A stretch of DNA of 64,000 nt from positions 558,001 through 622,000 of the forward strand of contig VJWM01000103.1 in NCBI GenBank assembly GCA_010909165.1. Reading direction: 5' to 3'. The notes beneath the pieces are model-generated. The model saw nothing but the letters and a program-made list of their open reading frames with translations. It was not told where the DNA came from and ran no database searches. The position numbers were made by a program, and so were the translations under genes. The stretch is from Anthoceros angustus. Taxonomy: Eukaryota > Streptophyta > Anthocerotopsida > Anthocerotales > Anthocerotaceae. How positions within the stretch are numbered: position 1 is the stretch's first letter; each line of letters starts with the position of its first letter. This document shows positions 1 through 12,097 of this stretch, in pieces.

Positions 1-1
1 T

Positions 2-2963
2 CTGCTGAACGTGCAGCTACCTCAGACATGGCTGCACTTGCATTTCCTCCGCCCCATTGGTAGCGCAATGGCCAGGCGATCAGGAGTCACTGCAGATGCA
101 GCAGCTGCATTGCTCCTCCGGATTTTCTCACAGCCCGTGCTTCTCTTCCCACCACGTGGACATGCGCAAGGAGTCAGAGTAATTACACACCACTTTGAGC
201 TTCCTGGCTATTCTGCTTTCAAAGATGAGGTAATGGAGTTGATTGAGGTGTATTAGCACACTGTGTGGTGAAGAGGTTTTCAAGCCATTCTTCTTTCTCC
301 TGGTGATTGCAGATGGAAATGGCAGCAGTTCAGGCCAATGAGGAAGCAACTTCATGTGCCTTAGCAGCGCTGATGACTGAGCATGGACCTGATGTGGAAC
401 GGCGTGTCTGCTCACTTTGGGAGCTGTCATATGGGTTGCAGCCTGTTGATGTGCCACAGCTGGATATGGCAACCCCTTTACAACCGCCTGTGTTGTCTTG
501 GAATTTATTCCATCCACTTCTCAGAGTAATGGAGCATCTACAACGAGGCACTCGTTCACAAGCCTGTTTGCGCCGGGTCTTTTCAGCAACAGTTGAGACT
601 ATAGTGCAGAGGACATTTCCATGTGAAGAGAACAAAGAGCAAAAGAGTGGGAGCCTCAGGGGATTTCAGGCAGGTGGTGGAGGGGCGGGTGCAAAGAGTG
701 TAGGCATGGCTGAGTTACGAGCAATGGTGCACTGCCTCTTTACAGAGGCATGCCCATCTCCTGATGTGGCTGCTTACCTCCTTGCTGATGCTTTATTGCT
801 GTGCCTCAGCCATGATGCCAAGTGGCAAAAGGAGATCCACTCTAACAAAGAACCCATCTCTCAAGCTGAAACACTGGGAGGTAATCATAAGAAGAGAACA
901 TTTGGATCAGCAGGTGCAGATGACAGGGGGGCAGTAGCAACATTTGACTCCTACCTTGTTGCTGCAATGTGTGCCTTGGCTTGTGAGGTGCAAATGGTCT
1001 CGTTCTCTAGATCTGCTTCTTCCCTTCGACCATCAGCAGCTACAGGGGGTGAGCAGGTTGGCAGCAGTTCATTACCATCTCTTTCGAACGGGACACCTGT
1101 CGGCATTCAGCAAGCAAAGAGGGTTCTTGAACTTCTGGAGAGATTACTGGCTGAAGTCCCTTCACTTGCCGAACAGGGTGTGGGTAGCAGTTGCTCTGAC
1201 ATTGTAGGGGATGGTGTCATTGCTGCGCACATCTCTGGAGTCCTGGGTAATTCAAAAGCTTGCTTGCAGGCTCTTGCTGGTCTGGTACGTTGTAAGTGGG
1301 ATTCTGAGATATGTACACAAGCATCACATGCTCTTGAGCTGGTGCAAGCTTGTGTGCAATCAATGGTTGCAGTTACCAGTTCAGCACCTACAAGTAACAC
1401 GGAGCTTGCTGAAACGTGCATGGAGCCACCCAAGCCCAGTGTGAATGCTTCTGTGTCTGGCCAAGCCCTTGGTCAAGCGCTTTTGTACAGGATGCCACAC
1501 CAAAATAGGACTCCCTCTGGGAGTGTAAGGAATCCTCTGGGCAAGGGAGTAGGTGGCCCATCATCCAGGCTAGGAGCATTGAGAAGTCAGACAAGCATGC
1601 AAAAGAGGCCAAAGCATTCGGATGACCATTGGAGCAGTGGTCCAATACGTGTGATCCTAACTGAGAAGGATGAGCTGGTTGTCTCTGCGGTGCCTTTGAT
1701 ATGGCGAAGGTTGCTCCTTGCGCCAGACTCAACAAACATCGTGGATGGTGCTTCACCAAAACAGGGCTGGCGGCAGGTTGGTTGTAATGTGCTCGCCTGT
1801 GATTGAGTAGGAGTTATGTGGTTTTTCCATCGAAAACTAGTGACACCCACTTGTCCAGGTTATTGAAGCGCTGTGCAAGCTTGTGGAAACTTTTCCTGTA
1901 AAGGCGACATCAGCCATTCTTTTGCAGGTACCTCCTCTGTCAGCAACTGCCTACTTATGTAACTGTCTAACCTTTGAAACGTGGAGCTTGTTTTGAAACA
2001 GGCTTACCTGTAGCTCTAAAATTTTCATCTCAAACCTAAATCCCGTCCCCATATCCTAAAACAGGCGCTCTTTGTTTTGCAATCTATAGGTCCAAAGGGA
2101 TCTTCGCTCCTGGGGGGACCAGAGTGACATGCAAGTTGAGAACGTGCGGAAGGTGAACCGACGCATTGTCACAATCCTGGCTGAGCTTTTGCGGTTGAAA
2201 CACTGTCCAGAAGTTATACGGGTTGCTGCAAAGTCCAGCGACCTCCTACTTCTTGCAACCGATGGCTTGGAGCTCGAGGAAGATGCATATGTACTGCCCC
2301 AGCTTGAGGTATATCCTTGTTTAGACCTCGCCTTTTGGCCTCAGCGATTTTTGCTGTTCGTTCTCTATTGGTTGCATGCCCAACGGTGGTGTAGTACGTA
2401 TATAGGATACATGCCTAGAAACCTCTGGACCCTCTCTATCCCAAAATGTGTAGTGGAAGTTTTGTATTTCTGTTCTCAGCCTTATTTGGGTGTGGCAGCT
2501 ACTCGAGGCTGCAAATATCGCAGTGCAAAGGTCGCTGTCTTGGGACACCAATGGTGGATTGGGTGCCCAAAAGCTTGTTGCAGTGTTGAAGGTAGGATAC
2601 CTTCCTACGTACACATGCTAAAATGCATATACACGAGTGACAGACTGTCAACAACTTGGGTATTAACCTACTGGCTGTTTTCAGGACCGCATTACCGGAG
2701 CTGTGCGATGTCTCTCCCACTGCTGTGTCGATGCACGAGTCTTGAGCCAGACTTTCCTTCAAGACTTGCGTGTTGCCGACTCAGTTCGGTTGGGCTTTCC
2801 TGCGAGCGGTGAGTGTGGCAGCATGCGTGACACCATTGACAGTGGAAAAAGAGCAGTTGAAGAGACATTATTCATGGAGGCCCAGCGCCGTCGCGCCGCT
2901 GGGTTATCTTTAACCTTCTTGGCAGCTGCAGCTACAGCTTTAGGTTGTGCCATAATTACGTAA
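2..2963 (+). CDS. GI: GIGANTEA, 3' part (5' end outside window)
   Basis: GIGANTEA is a large nuclear/cytosolic plant protein of the circadian clock and photoperiodic flowering; it binds ZTL/FKF1-type blue-light F-box proteins. Six exons join in frame: 2-229, 313-1776, 1859-1927, 2090-2308, 2499-2591 and 2685-2963, all with GT-AG introns and consistent phases. Diagnostic blocks in order are WLHLHFLRPIGSAM, ADAAAALLLRIFSQP, ATPLQPPVLSWNL, FDSYLVAAMCALACEVQ, GLVRCKWDSEI, QGWRQ then VIEALCKLVETFPVKA, SDLLLLATDGLELEEDA and GAVRCLSHCCVDARVLS near the C-terminus. About 780 codons are present of the roughly 1,170 usual for the family, so the N-terminal third lies upstream of the window. Similarity to seed-plant GI runs to the last residues and no frame break is seen. 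Exon ends were inferred from splice motifs, not from transcripts. Confidence 0.95.
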
Positions 2964-3164
2964 ATACATTTTTTTTATTTAAGGTCGGCAATGGGATGTT
3001 TTTTTTTCCCCAGTGCTATGGGTCGCTGCAATTATAGACGGGGTGATGAAGCTGAACACCATTGTCAAAGCCATTTCTATCGGTATTTTACGAAGTGACT
3101 GAGTCATGGGTTGTTTTATCCAACACCACACGATAGATTAAATGGTACATACGTGACTACATAA

Positions 3165-5109
3165 CTACGTCAAGGTCCCTCTTCCATGCTTGCTTTTCCT
3201 CAGAAGCTCCGAGAGCTTGCGGGACACCTGCGTTAGCAGACATAGTCAATATCCACTCACCCAATTCGGTACAACATGTAAGCACGGCACACTATAGTGA
3301 CGGGAGGGTAAGAAGTCCCCAACCTCAATTGCGATCATCGTAGGCGTAAGCTCCGATGTCTCTTCACAATTTGCTTCCCTCGCGAGCTCTGTTCGCAGTC
3401 AGCATACAACTAGCCCGTGTTCATTGGTTCACATGCCCACTGCTACGCTGCTGTGTCCAGAAGAGAGAACAAACACAGAGACATCGTACCTTCCAAATTA
3501 ACGATAACATCGGCATTCTCATAAGCCCCCCCTCTCTCCTCCAAGATTGTGGATAGGCGGGAGAAAGCCTTCACGTACAGTGTGGTATGCCCGTCAGCAC
3601 AAATCAGCAGGTTGAAAACCCCGATCCAAAATGTTCAAGCGAAACAGATACTGAACAAACCAGACCTGGGTGAAGGCGCAATCTGAGACAGCAACTCTCT
3701 CACCCAGCAGCGGCCTCGAATGTGTACCCACAGCCACCACTCTCTCGGCAAGAGCCTTCAATGGCACGTTTAGCCACACAGTAACTCCATGCCGTAGGTA
3801 ACCCCTGCAACCCACATGTTTGTGAGGGCAGAATTCATGGTTGGGAAAGTTTACCAGTAGCTAACGTACAGCAGAGCATGTGCACAGTCCACTCACCAAT
3901 TGTTGGGCCGAATAACAGCACCCCCACCAGTTGCCACCACCAGACGACCCATGGAACTCAATTGAGCGAGGACCTCTGTCTGTTGTTAAAGGTACGTCAG
4001 AGCAAGAGAAGCATGAATCTAGCTGGCCCTTGCCACCAGCGCGAATATCATTCTTTCCACTGGGAAAAGAGAAATTGACTTGCCTCTGCATCCCGGAAAT
4101 TTTTTTCACTTTCTCTAAATAGTTCAGCCACTGTTGCACCCGCTGCAGCTTCGATGAGGTCATCGCTGTGTAAACAAAAAGCATCGCAGATATGAGCAAA
4201 GATGAACCGAGACGGATACCTGCACCCGCTAGATACCGTAACAATGTTGGATGACTTACGTGTCAAAGAACATGTAACCCATGGCTTCAGCCAGGATCTT
4301 CCCCACTGTGGTTTTACCGCTCCCCATCATGCCTGCGCAGACAGGAGCATGTCAGGTGCAAGTTAAGATCGCAGAAAGCATATAACGCTCTTTTGAGGGA
4401 GCACAGGAAAAGGAGCAACAACTTCTGCATAGCTGGAGCAGGCCAACTTAGGGACTACACGACAATTAAGGACAGAGACACTTGCGATAGAGAGACAGGC
4501 ACATGGACAAACCTACGAGGAAGATGCAACTCCCCCGAAGATCCTTGGACAGACTTTGTGCCAGACTCTGCAAGTGATCCAAGGGACACCACCGTTCAAA
4601 CACGCCCTGATGGCCACCCAGCAGAGTGACGCTACAAGGCAGCTAAGCTACATTGCGCTCCTTGAGCAATCGTTACCTTGAGAACCACTTCCTGCTCGTC
4701 GGTTCTCACATCCTGCTCATCTTGAGATGAGAAGGAGCTCTCCTGCTCGGCGGCTGCAATACACCAGCAAGAGAATCAGACCAACCCAAGGGAAAGCCGT
4801 ATGTCGGGATTCCAATCCTTCATCCCAAGGGAAAGGGCAAGCAGCCCGAACGACGAAGAGAGCACATGCAGACTTGCCGAGATAACGCCCATTCTGCAGA
4901 CACCGCGCCGCAAGCCCCACCCTTCTTGGCCGCTCTGGGGCTGTGAATTTCGCCTCATACCGGCTGAGAGCCGACCTCAAAACAGCCCGGCCCTGCTGCA
5001 CCTGATGGCGCTGGTAGAGGTGGTGGTGGTGCGCTGAGGAAGAGGGGGAGGGAAGCTGCACCTCCCTCCAGATGGAGGACAACGATCCGGGCAGTCTCAC
5101 CACCTCCAT
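3165..5109 (-). CDS. SK: Shikimate kinase, plastid type
   Basis: Shikimate kinase phosphorylates shikimate at the 3-hydroxyl in the plastid pathway to aromatic amino acids. Ten exons, read from high to low coordinate, keep frame: 5109-4878, 4753-4677, 4567-4513, 4332-4260, 4165-4084, 3979-3897, 3804-3704, 3594-3490, 3388-3324 and 3227-3165, giving about 311 residues, normal for plant SK. Exon 1 encodes a Ser/Arg-rich transit-like N-terminus. The Walker A loop is in [12 protein letters not shown], followed by FFDTDDLIE with the shikimate-binding Asp, then [21 protein letters not shown] of the lid region, and [13 protein letters not shown]. Two introns appear to use GC donors (GCAAGT at 4877 and 4083), and the acceptor before 3594 is not AG although the phase is right. 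An in-frame ATG also exists at 5133. Confidence 0.9.
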
Positions 5110-5133
5110 CGCTGCCCCTCGGGCTGCTCTCAC

Positions 5134-7272
5134 ACAGCAGTGGAAGCAAGCATCTCAGAGAGCTACCCTGCTGAAAAGGGCAATGGGCTATGGGCAGTGG
5201 GGAGTGCGCTGGGAAAAGCGTGCCAGTGCCACCACCTTCCGCTTCCGTGGGTCGGAACGGCTGTTGAAAGTAGTCCGGAAGTGCTGCCTGGTGTTGGGAT
5301 GGAGGGTCCTCAGGGCCGGCAGCCAACCACCTTCCGTTGGGTTGGGACTTTCCCTGCCCGACAGATCCATCCAATAGCTTGGGCAGGCCCGACTCAAGAG
5401 AGACCCCAATTATTCGCTGCTTCTACACACTCTCAATAAGTTCTCGCTGCCACTGTTTATTCTGTCGTGCATCCACCGTACAGTAGGTAGCAGACATACA
5501 AGACCTGGTCCCCGGGTTGCCGCAAACCAAACCCCACAACTAACGGCCCCAGACAGCGCCGCGTGGCCACAGCACCGCCTGTGCTTGGAAGGGAGAAACT
5601 GGTGTCAGACTTGGTTCCGCATCGTATAGTCTACACAAAGTTTACCACTTCACAACTCTCATGTCAGCTGACATCCTTTCCCTGGAAACAGTGCCTCACA
5701 GAACCTCTTCTCCTGTTCCAACGTTCCAACCACATACGGTATCAATTCCCCAGCCAATAATGGAAGTCCAGCATACGGGAGCTGCCTACATGTACTGTAC
5801 ATACATCAGTACATATACACTGCCAGCCGTGGATACACATACTAGCCGTCTTCACACATGAAGTCCCCGCACTTCCAAAAACGCTAGGGCAATGGACTCT
5901 CCTTGAACAACCTCTCACAGAAGAACTCAAGAGGTGAAAGCGAGCCGGTGAAAACGGCTGCGATGTCAGCTATGTACGTTGTGCCAGTAACCTTCTGCAA
6001 TCGCAAGCCGCATGGGAGCCATCGTACCGCAGAAAAAAGTTCCTTTGCCTCAGGAAACGCATGAACATATGCACATACGTCACCTTGCTGTCGTAAGCGC
6101 GTGAAGGTGCGCGGTCCTTGGCGCATGCCGCACACATGCAAAGCCGACCTGTCGTGTGATTGATCTCCTGTAACGTCTTGCTTGGAAATATTGGGATAAC
6201 ATTGCCACAAAATTGCCCGGCCATGACAAAACGGATGGATTTGCTCACGGAGGCTGTGAATGTCTTGGAATGCTCTCGGCTCTTCAGCTGCGCACATCAC
6301 TCTAGCCTGGCATGTTATCATCTGTTCAGCGGCGCCGGTTGGTTCATTCATTTCATCACCAACCCGCTCTCATGTCCTTCACCTCAGCCTCAACGATTCG
6401 CATGCCCTAAGTTCGGAGTTTAATGACTCTGTGACGCCAAGCGCTCCGTCCGAACGACGTCGTCTCTTGTTCCGCGAAACTTGCAAAGCGCACCAGTTTT
6501 TCCCCTACATATTCTTAGGAATGTTCCCTGCCAGCCTCGAGTTTCCAGAGTGCACATGCAGACATCTTGCGCGCTGCGTGCGAAGAAGCTGAGGCGGCGT
6601 GGGAGACGCAAGCGGCCACAGACGGTGTGCTAGCAACAAACAGCTCCTGTCGCTGAGCGGGCCATCTCGCCACGACAGAGGCACCGAGGTCGGTCACGCG
6701 AGAGGTTACATTTTTCTGTCTGGACTACATTAGGTTGGCATATTAGGGCTGTAGGTGATCAGAACTGTCTTCGTATTTGAGTTGAGGGACTTCCTGGTAG
6801 AGTTGGGGCTCGATGTTCTAAATAGGTGATTAGGTAGGTACTGAATTAGAGTATGATTGAATATGCAGGTAAGATTCTTTTAAAGGTTATCGATAATACT
6901 AAGTCGGGCATCGATCCGATATCCTATACTCGTAAAGAGCCTGTGCCTGTGCCTATAAGACATTTTTGTCAGCGAGTAATACGACAATCTGTATTAGGGA
7001 GGTGAGTTGTAAGGTCTCTCAGAAAATGACCTACCTATGTATCGGGTACTCTCCATAAACTGGAGGAAGCAACGAGCCCTAATTCCGTGTGTATGTAGGT
7101 GGCTGTTTTCGCAGGACGCTGCCTTTCCCTTCCTCGAAACACAGGACAGGGCCACCTGCGTGCCGCGTGAAGTTGGAGACACGGCGGAGGCGGGAAGGGA
7201 CGGGACGGGAGCGGGACGAGACGCATCGTAAGGACGCATCGCAATTGTCTGAGATCGCAGCTGGGAGCGGGC
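5134..7272. other. Intergenic region between shikimate kinase and the RING E3 gene
   Basis: The 5' ends of the two flanking genes face each other, so both promoters must lie here. The several short open frames on both strands show no family motif and no exon chain I can support. The last 100 bp before the downstream ATG is G-rich with short GGGAC and GGACATGGC iterations. Nothing else is recognised. Confidence 0.6.
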
Positions 7273-10206
7273 ATGGCGGACATGGCGGACATGGCAAACG
7301 AGGCATCCGAGGAGTGTTGCGCGGTGTGCGCGGATCCGCTGGAGTGGGTGGCCTACGGGCCGTGTGGGCACAGGGATGTGTGCAGCAAGTGCGTGGCTCG
7401 AATGCGTGTGGTGCTCAACGACAAGCGATGCTGCATCTGCAAGCAGGAGAGCGAGGCGGTTGTGGTGACCCGGGCGGAGGGCGGCTCCAGCCTACGGGGG
7501 GAGGAATTTGCGCTTCTGGCAGGCCGGGTGAAGTCGGGGGGGAATTTGTGGTTCGAGCCGAAGGTTGGGGCGTATGTGGAGGACAGGGAGCAGCTTTGCA
7601 TGCTGCAGGCGCTGAGCCGCATCTCGTGTGGCGTGTGCGAGAATCTGGCCCCCGGGGCGGCCCCGGTCCGGGGGGCCGTGGTCCAGGGGTTTGCTTTCTC
7701 CCGCTTGGAGGACATGCGGCGCCATCTGCAGGCCGTGCATAAGCTCGTCATGTGCGATCTGTGTCTGGAAGGGAGGAAGGTTTTTGTGAGCGAGCAGAAA
7801 GTGTACACGCGGGCGCAGCTGGATCGGCACTCAGCTAAGGGGAATTCGCAGGCGGATGGGACGCAAGAGGAGAGGGGAGGGTTCAGCGGCCATCCCTTGT
7901 GTGGCTTTTGTAAGAAGCGGTTCTACGGGGACAACGAGCTGTACTCGCATATGGCGCAGGAGCACTTCAAGTGTCATCTGTGTGAGCAGGATAGGCCGGG
8001 CCATTTTGTGTATTATAACAACTACGAGGATTTGGAGACGCATTTCAGGCAGAGTCACCTGCTGTGTGAGGATCCTGAGTGCTTGGCCAGGAAGTTTGTG
8101 GTGTTCGCTACTGAGGCAGACTTGAAGTGGCACAATGCCAGTTCACATGGTGGGAAGATGTCTCGTTCGCAGCGTCAGGCTGCGTTGCAGATCCCTGTCA
8201 GTTTTCAGTACAGGCGGCCCGAGGGTGACAGGGGCGGGTCCTCCTTTGCTCGGGATGGTCGGAGACGGGGTCGTACCAGCTATGCTGATGGCGAGGATGG
8301 AATGGCGGCTGCAGTGGCCGCCAGTCTGGCTTCGGCTGCTCCTGAAGCTGCGGGCGAGTCTGCAGGAGAATTTCGGCCTGGCTCTGCCCATTCTGCTGCT
8401 TCTGCGTCTGCCAGTTCCACAGGGAACCACGTGGGAGCATCTGCTGGATTAGAAGACTGGGAATCTGAAGCTGGACCATCGAGATATCGTCAAGCTGTTC
8501 ATGGTGCTGGCCCTTCCACTTTAGGTGAATCAGCCTTTCCTCCTCTCCCAAGCGCCTCCAAGAGTGCAGGTCGGAAAGGAAACATTCAGGCCGGGGGCCG
8601 TTCTATAGCTTCTATACTAGGTGGTGGAAGGTCCAACGTCCGCTTGTTGAACTCCAAGGCATCCAAAAAATCGCAGCAAGGAACTCAGAGGCCTCCTACT
8701 CCACAACAGAGTGTGGCTGTGGTTGAGAGTGCAATTGGTGAGGGTCAGGTGCCTAGAAATGGTGAGCGGCTCCTTCCAGCTGGGGTTCATGGTGGACTGG
8801 GTGGACATGGCCCTCCTCGAAATACTCCACTTCCTACAGCCAAGGCAGTGACGACACTTGGGCCAAGTGGGGTGGAGGCATCCTCCAGTGGACCTGCCAA
8901 TGGCCTCAGTGGACCTGCCAATGGCCTCAGTGGACCTGCCAATGGCTTCAGTGGACCTGCTAATGGCTTCAGTGGACCTGCCAATGACTTCAGTGGACCT
9001 GCCAATGGCTTCAGTGGACCTGCCAATGGCTTCAGTGGACCTGCCAATGGCTTCAGTCGACTTGGTCCGGAGGAAATCCGTGCCAGGAATAAGGTGATGG
9101 TGGAGCAGATTCGGACTGCGCTGAGAGGCAACGATGAGCAGTTTGCAGAGTTTAAGAAGGTTTCAAAGGACTGGAGGAATGGGGCCATGAGCTCTAAGGA
9201 TTTCTGTACCTACATTGTCAGGCTTGGGCTATCACACGTTGTTCCAGAGCTTGCAGAACTATGTCCAGATCAACAGAAGCAAATGGAGCTACGAGATGCG
9301 TACAATCTCGGTTTACGGTCATCTCCAAATTCGAGTAGGAGAATAGCAGGTGGCACTGAGGAAACATCCTCGGCGGCTGATGCAAAGGCAAAAACTGCAG
9401 GCAGGGGGAAACAGGTCATGGAGGTATCAGATACAAGACTTTCTGAAGTAGCAGTCTCTGGGTCTTCTTCGTCCTCAAGAGTCAGCGTAGGTAAGGGCCC
9501 CTTGGAAGTAGCATCGTCTCTTCTGTTTCCTCCTTTGAATGAGAACAATGTTGGGAAGAGGTCATCAGCAGGTTCATCTTCTAACCCTTTACCTTCAATG
9601 AGAGAGGGACTGGGTTGGGGACCTCCAGAATTGGCAAGCTCTTCAAGCAGAGAAAAACCTGACAGCAGATCTCATGAGGGGCAATCTTCAAGTGCTTTTC
9701 CTCCATTGACTCCGAAAGACAAGTCAGGGCTACAGGACGATGCAAGTAGTTCGTCAACCAATGGAAGGCCAGAGAGTCAGGTGGGCAGCTCCGAGGCATT
9801 ATCAAGACAGAGTTCTCTAAAGCTACCAGCCGGAGATCCTGCAAGTGGTGAATGGGAGTGTAGTGTTTGTACGCTGCGAAACCAGAACGACAACACACAC
9901 TGTTGCGCATGTGGCTCGTGCAACGGGGAGGTTTTGGAGAAGGCTTCAGATGCTGCGAGCCAACTAAAGCGGAAAAAGAAGACATCTAAGTTCAATCGCA
10001 GCAGATTGGGGAATGGGTCTGCTGCAGCTCTGTTTGGTTCATTGGACTCCAGTTCAGCTGAGCAGTCTGTATCTCAAGAAGTTTCAACTGCAGATGGGAA
10101 CAGCACAGGAGCATCTTGTCGAGGGGTTTGGAACAATGGCGGAGGGCAGAGACTTGTGTCGAAGGTTCAAAGGGCAGCTGTTGTGGAGTCCGCTTGGAGC
10201 AAATAG
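7273..10206 (+). CDS. ZNF598/Hel2-like RING and zinc-finger E3 ubiquitin ligase
   Basis: In animals and yeast this family (ZNF598, Hel2) ubiquitinates small-subunit ribosomal proteins on collided ribosomes. The single 977-residue frame has no intron. A C3HC4-type RING lies at about residues 15-57 (CCAVCADP, YGPCGHRDVCSKC, CCICK). A run of C2H2/C2HC fingers follows at about 150-300: FSRLEDMRRHLQAVHKLVMC, HPLCGFCKKRFYGDNEL, HFKCHLCEQ and CEDPECLARKFVVF. Then come a long Ser/Gly-rich region, an eight-copy SGPANG repeat, a helical block (LGPEEIRARNKVMVEQI to YNLGLRS) and a RanBP2-type zinc finger near residue 860 (WECSVCTLRNQNDNTHCCAC). The first ATG sits in a triple ATGGCGGAC-like iteration; start at 7273, or 9-18 bp later, cannot be distinguished. 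No neighbour shares a pathway with it. Confidence 0.9.
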   Translation: MADMADMANEASEECCAVCADPLEWVAYGPCGHRDVCSKCVARMRVVLNDKRCCICKQESEAVVVTRAEGGSSLRGEEFALLAGRVKSGGNLWFEPKVGAYVEDREQLCMLQALSRISCGVCENLAPGAAPVRGAVVQGFAFSRLEDMRRHLQAVHKLVMCDLCLEGRKVFVSEQKVYTRAQLDRHSAKGNSQADGTQEERGGFSGHPLCGFCKKRFYGDNELYSHMAQEHFKCHLCEQDRPGHFVYYNNYEDLETHFRQSHLLCEDPECLARKFVVFATEADLKWHNASSHGGKMSRSQRQAALQIPVSFQYRRPEGDRGGSSFARDGRRRGRTSYADGEDGMAAAVAASLASAAPEAAGESAGEFRPGSAHSAASASASSTGNHVGASAGLEDWESEAGPSRYRQAVHGAGPSTLGESAFPPLPSASKSAGRKGNIQAGGRSIASILGGGRSNVRLLNSKASKKSQQGTQRPPTPQQSVAVVESAIGEGQVPRNGERLLPAGVHGGLGGHGPPRNTPLPTAKAVTTLGPSGVEASSSGPANGLSGPANGLSGPANGFSGPANGFSGPANDFSGPANGFSGPANGFSGPANGFSRLGPEEIRARNKVMVEQIRTALRGNDEQFAEFKKVSKDWRNGAMSSKDFCTYIVRLGLSHVVPELAELCPDQQKQMELRDAYNLGLRSSPNSSRRIAGGTEETSSAADAKAKTAGRGKQVMEVSDTRLSEVAVSGSSSSSRVSVGKGPLEVASSLLFPPLNENNVGKRSSAGSSSNPLPSMREGLGWGPPELASSSSREKPDSRSHEGQSSSAFPPLTPKDKSGLQDDASSSSTNGRPESQVGSSEALSRQSSLKLPAGDPASGEWECSVCTLRNQNDNTHCCACGSCNGEVLEKASDAASQLKRKKKTSKFNRSRLGNGSAAALFGSLDSSSAEQSVSQEVSTADGNSTGASCRGVWNNGGGQRLVSKVQRAAVVESAWSK
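8887..9054 (+). repeat. 21-bp in-frame coding repeat, 8 copies
   Basis: Eight tandem 21-bp units encode SGPANG followed by Leu or Phe inside the E3 gene. Units differ by single bases (GGCCTC versus GGCTTC; one GAC codon replaces GGC). The length is a multiple of three, so copy-number change would keep frame. The repeat lies in the disordered linker between the zinc fingers and the C-terminal helical block. Confidence 0.95.
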
Positions 10207-11250
10207 CAGTGCTGGCAATTATTTGTTCAATGTAATCGCAGGCGATGGATGGCACCATCATCATACAGCAGTCGAGGAGCCTGTTAGTTGGCTCGTTGTG
10301 AATATTCCCGTTGCCGTAGCAACAATTTTTTGGTTCAAGAACTCGGAGAGTTGGCAGGGCGCAATAGCCCTGGCAACTTTGGCTGGGAAGAACCCCTAGC
10401 CCATGTGTTCCCACATGGAGGTCGTTTGCCCAGCACTTGTCATTACTACTTGTATTGCAAGCTTCGTGAGTGCTTGCACAGAGAGAGCTCATATACCCAT
10501 GTTGCTAAAATCCTGCTTCGTAGCCACGTCAATTTTCCAGCCTTAAGGTCTGGGCAACTCATTAAAAGACTGCCTACGTGTAATAGTCGGCCATTCCCCA
10601 GGAGTCGACGGCGGGAGATAAGATTGTGAAGCCACGCTTGACTAGTCGTGAAGCCTTGGAATTTCGTGTAGCTCGATCTGGGGAATGAGAGTGCCTTATA
10701 GCGTAAAAGGACTGAAAGATTTGCAGAGAAGCCTGACGTGGAGGCGAATTGAAGCAGAGGCCCTGGTTTTGCGGCCGAAATCCTGACGTTTAGGACAGTC
10801 CCGCGGAGTTCTTGCTTCGCAAGAGGCGGAGGACATCCATGTGCGCGGCACCGGCCAGCCTTGGCCGGCGGGGCTTCTTGGGAATCAGCCTGGGCCGGGC
10901 TCTAGTCTTGCACTCCTTGGCCGCATACGCGCGGTCTGTCTCCACATCTATACTCGTAACTGCTGAGCTTGCTACCCAAAAAACGCTTGCGCTTCTCATC
11001 CTGAATGTGAAAAGGTAGGTAGTAATCGGTGGCGGTGTAGTGGGGGCGACGTTTGTATGGAGTGGCAGAGGTTTAGATGGTTTTGTCTCAGCTTATGTAT
11101 ATGGAACTGGATTAGAAGACGCAAGTTATTTGATAGCGGGATACTCTTTATTAGATAGTGCGATCTTGTTTAGTGTTTATCTGAATAAATAATATATTTA
11201 TTGTTATCTTAAATTATTTGCACTATGTTCCTATCTATGTGCTATAGGAG
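10207..11250. other. Intergenic region downstream of the E3 gene
   Basis: The first few hundred bases are probably the 3' UTR of the E3 gene. A 69-codon minus-strand frame (10999-10790) rich in Arg and Lys resembles nothing I know. The stretch 11150-11230 is AT-rich. No gene is supported. Confidence 0.5.
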
Positions 11251-11251
11251 T

Positions 11252-11940
11252 TTTTTTTATTGAGGTGAAGAAACGATGAGAAGAGCCCATCCAGGAGGGG
11301 ACAACCAAAGAGGACCCAGGGGTCGAGGTGGAGAGGAGCAACTGAGCTCTCTACCTAAAGTCACCTCTTGCACCCATAATGTCATATGCAGGAAGAATAA
11401 ATGGCCTGCAAACCACGGAGGTAGAGGAAGATGCGTCACCTATTGTCGCCGCCTTATAAGGATCGTTGTTGAGAGCGCTCAGTGGAAATTGAAGCTGCCT
11501 AAGTATCGTGAAGTACGAGAGGACACACAGATCTGACGATGGTAAGCTTTGGCACAAGACTTGACAAATTTGTTAAAGTCCTCAGCCATTGCCCCATACG
11601 TTTTTAGTGCAAGCGGAATAAAGAGGTGGCCCACTTGTATCCTACTATATTTGCAAACCTTGAGAGCCGCTCCTCCAGCGGCAGCCCAACCTAGACGGTT
11701 AGTGATGACCTGAGCGGAGATGGTGTCACGTATAGGATCAGTAACCACCACATCCACCACCGAAACCTGGTCGTCACAGACAAGGTATAAGTCAGCTCTA
11801 ATTGAACGACCTGTACGGAGAGTATACCCCCACTCCCTCTGGGCCATGTAGCCGCTTTCGCGAGCGATGGCGAACATGACAACGCGGATGGCGTCATGAG
11901 TGGCAATGCGATGACCCTCGTGGGGACAACGAGCAAGGTG
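11252..11940 (-). mobile_element. Non-LTR retrotransposon, 3' fragment (endonuclease-like C-terminus and tail)
   Basis: This is the C-terminal end of a LINE-type polyprotein. The frame reads CPHEGHRIATHDAI, then RADLYLVCDDQVSVVDVVV, then DFNKFVKSCAKAYH. An Arg-Ala-Asp followed by a second Asp about a dozen residues on, just after a Cys/His motif, is the arrangement of the restriction-like endonuclease of R2-like LINEs. The preceding part of the same protein is at 17011-17698, on the other side of an inserted LTR element. The tail past the last coding block ends near 11260 in AATAAA run into an eight-A tract on the minus strand, plausibly the LINE 3' end. The coding sequence is broken by stops, so the copy is dead. 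Confidence 0.75.
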
Positions 11941-12097
11941 TACCTGTCGCGCCATAGCTGCATAGCGGACATGGCATTGATCGGGTCTACGTTTACACCG
12001 TAATCTACCCTAACGCATACTTTGCAAAACACACCGTAACGGCGATGCCCTATGCTAAGCAAAAAGAAACAAAAGAAGAGGGTAAACACCACAATGG

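Noticed and set aside
5884-6351. 155-codon minus frame upstream of the E3 gene
   Set aside because: No similarity to a known domain and no neighbouring exon that extends it.
10790-10999. 69-codon basic minus frame after the E3 gene
   Set aside because: Resembles a ribosomal-type basic peptide at first glance, but no family motif can be named.
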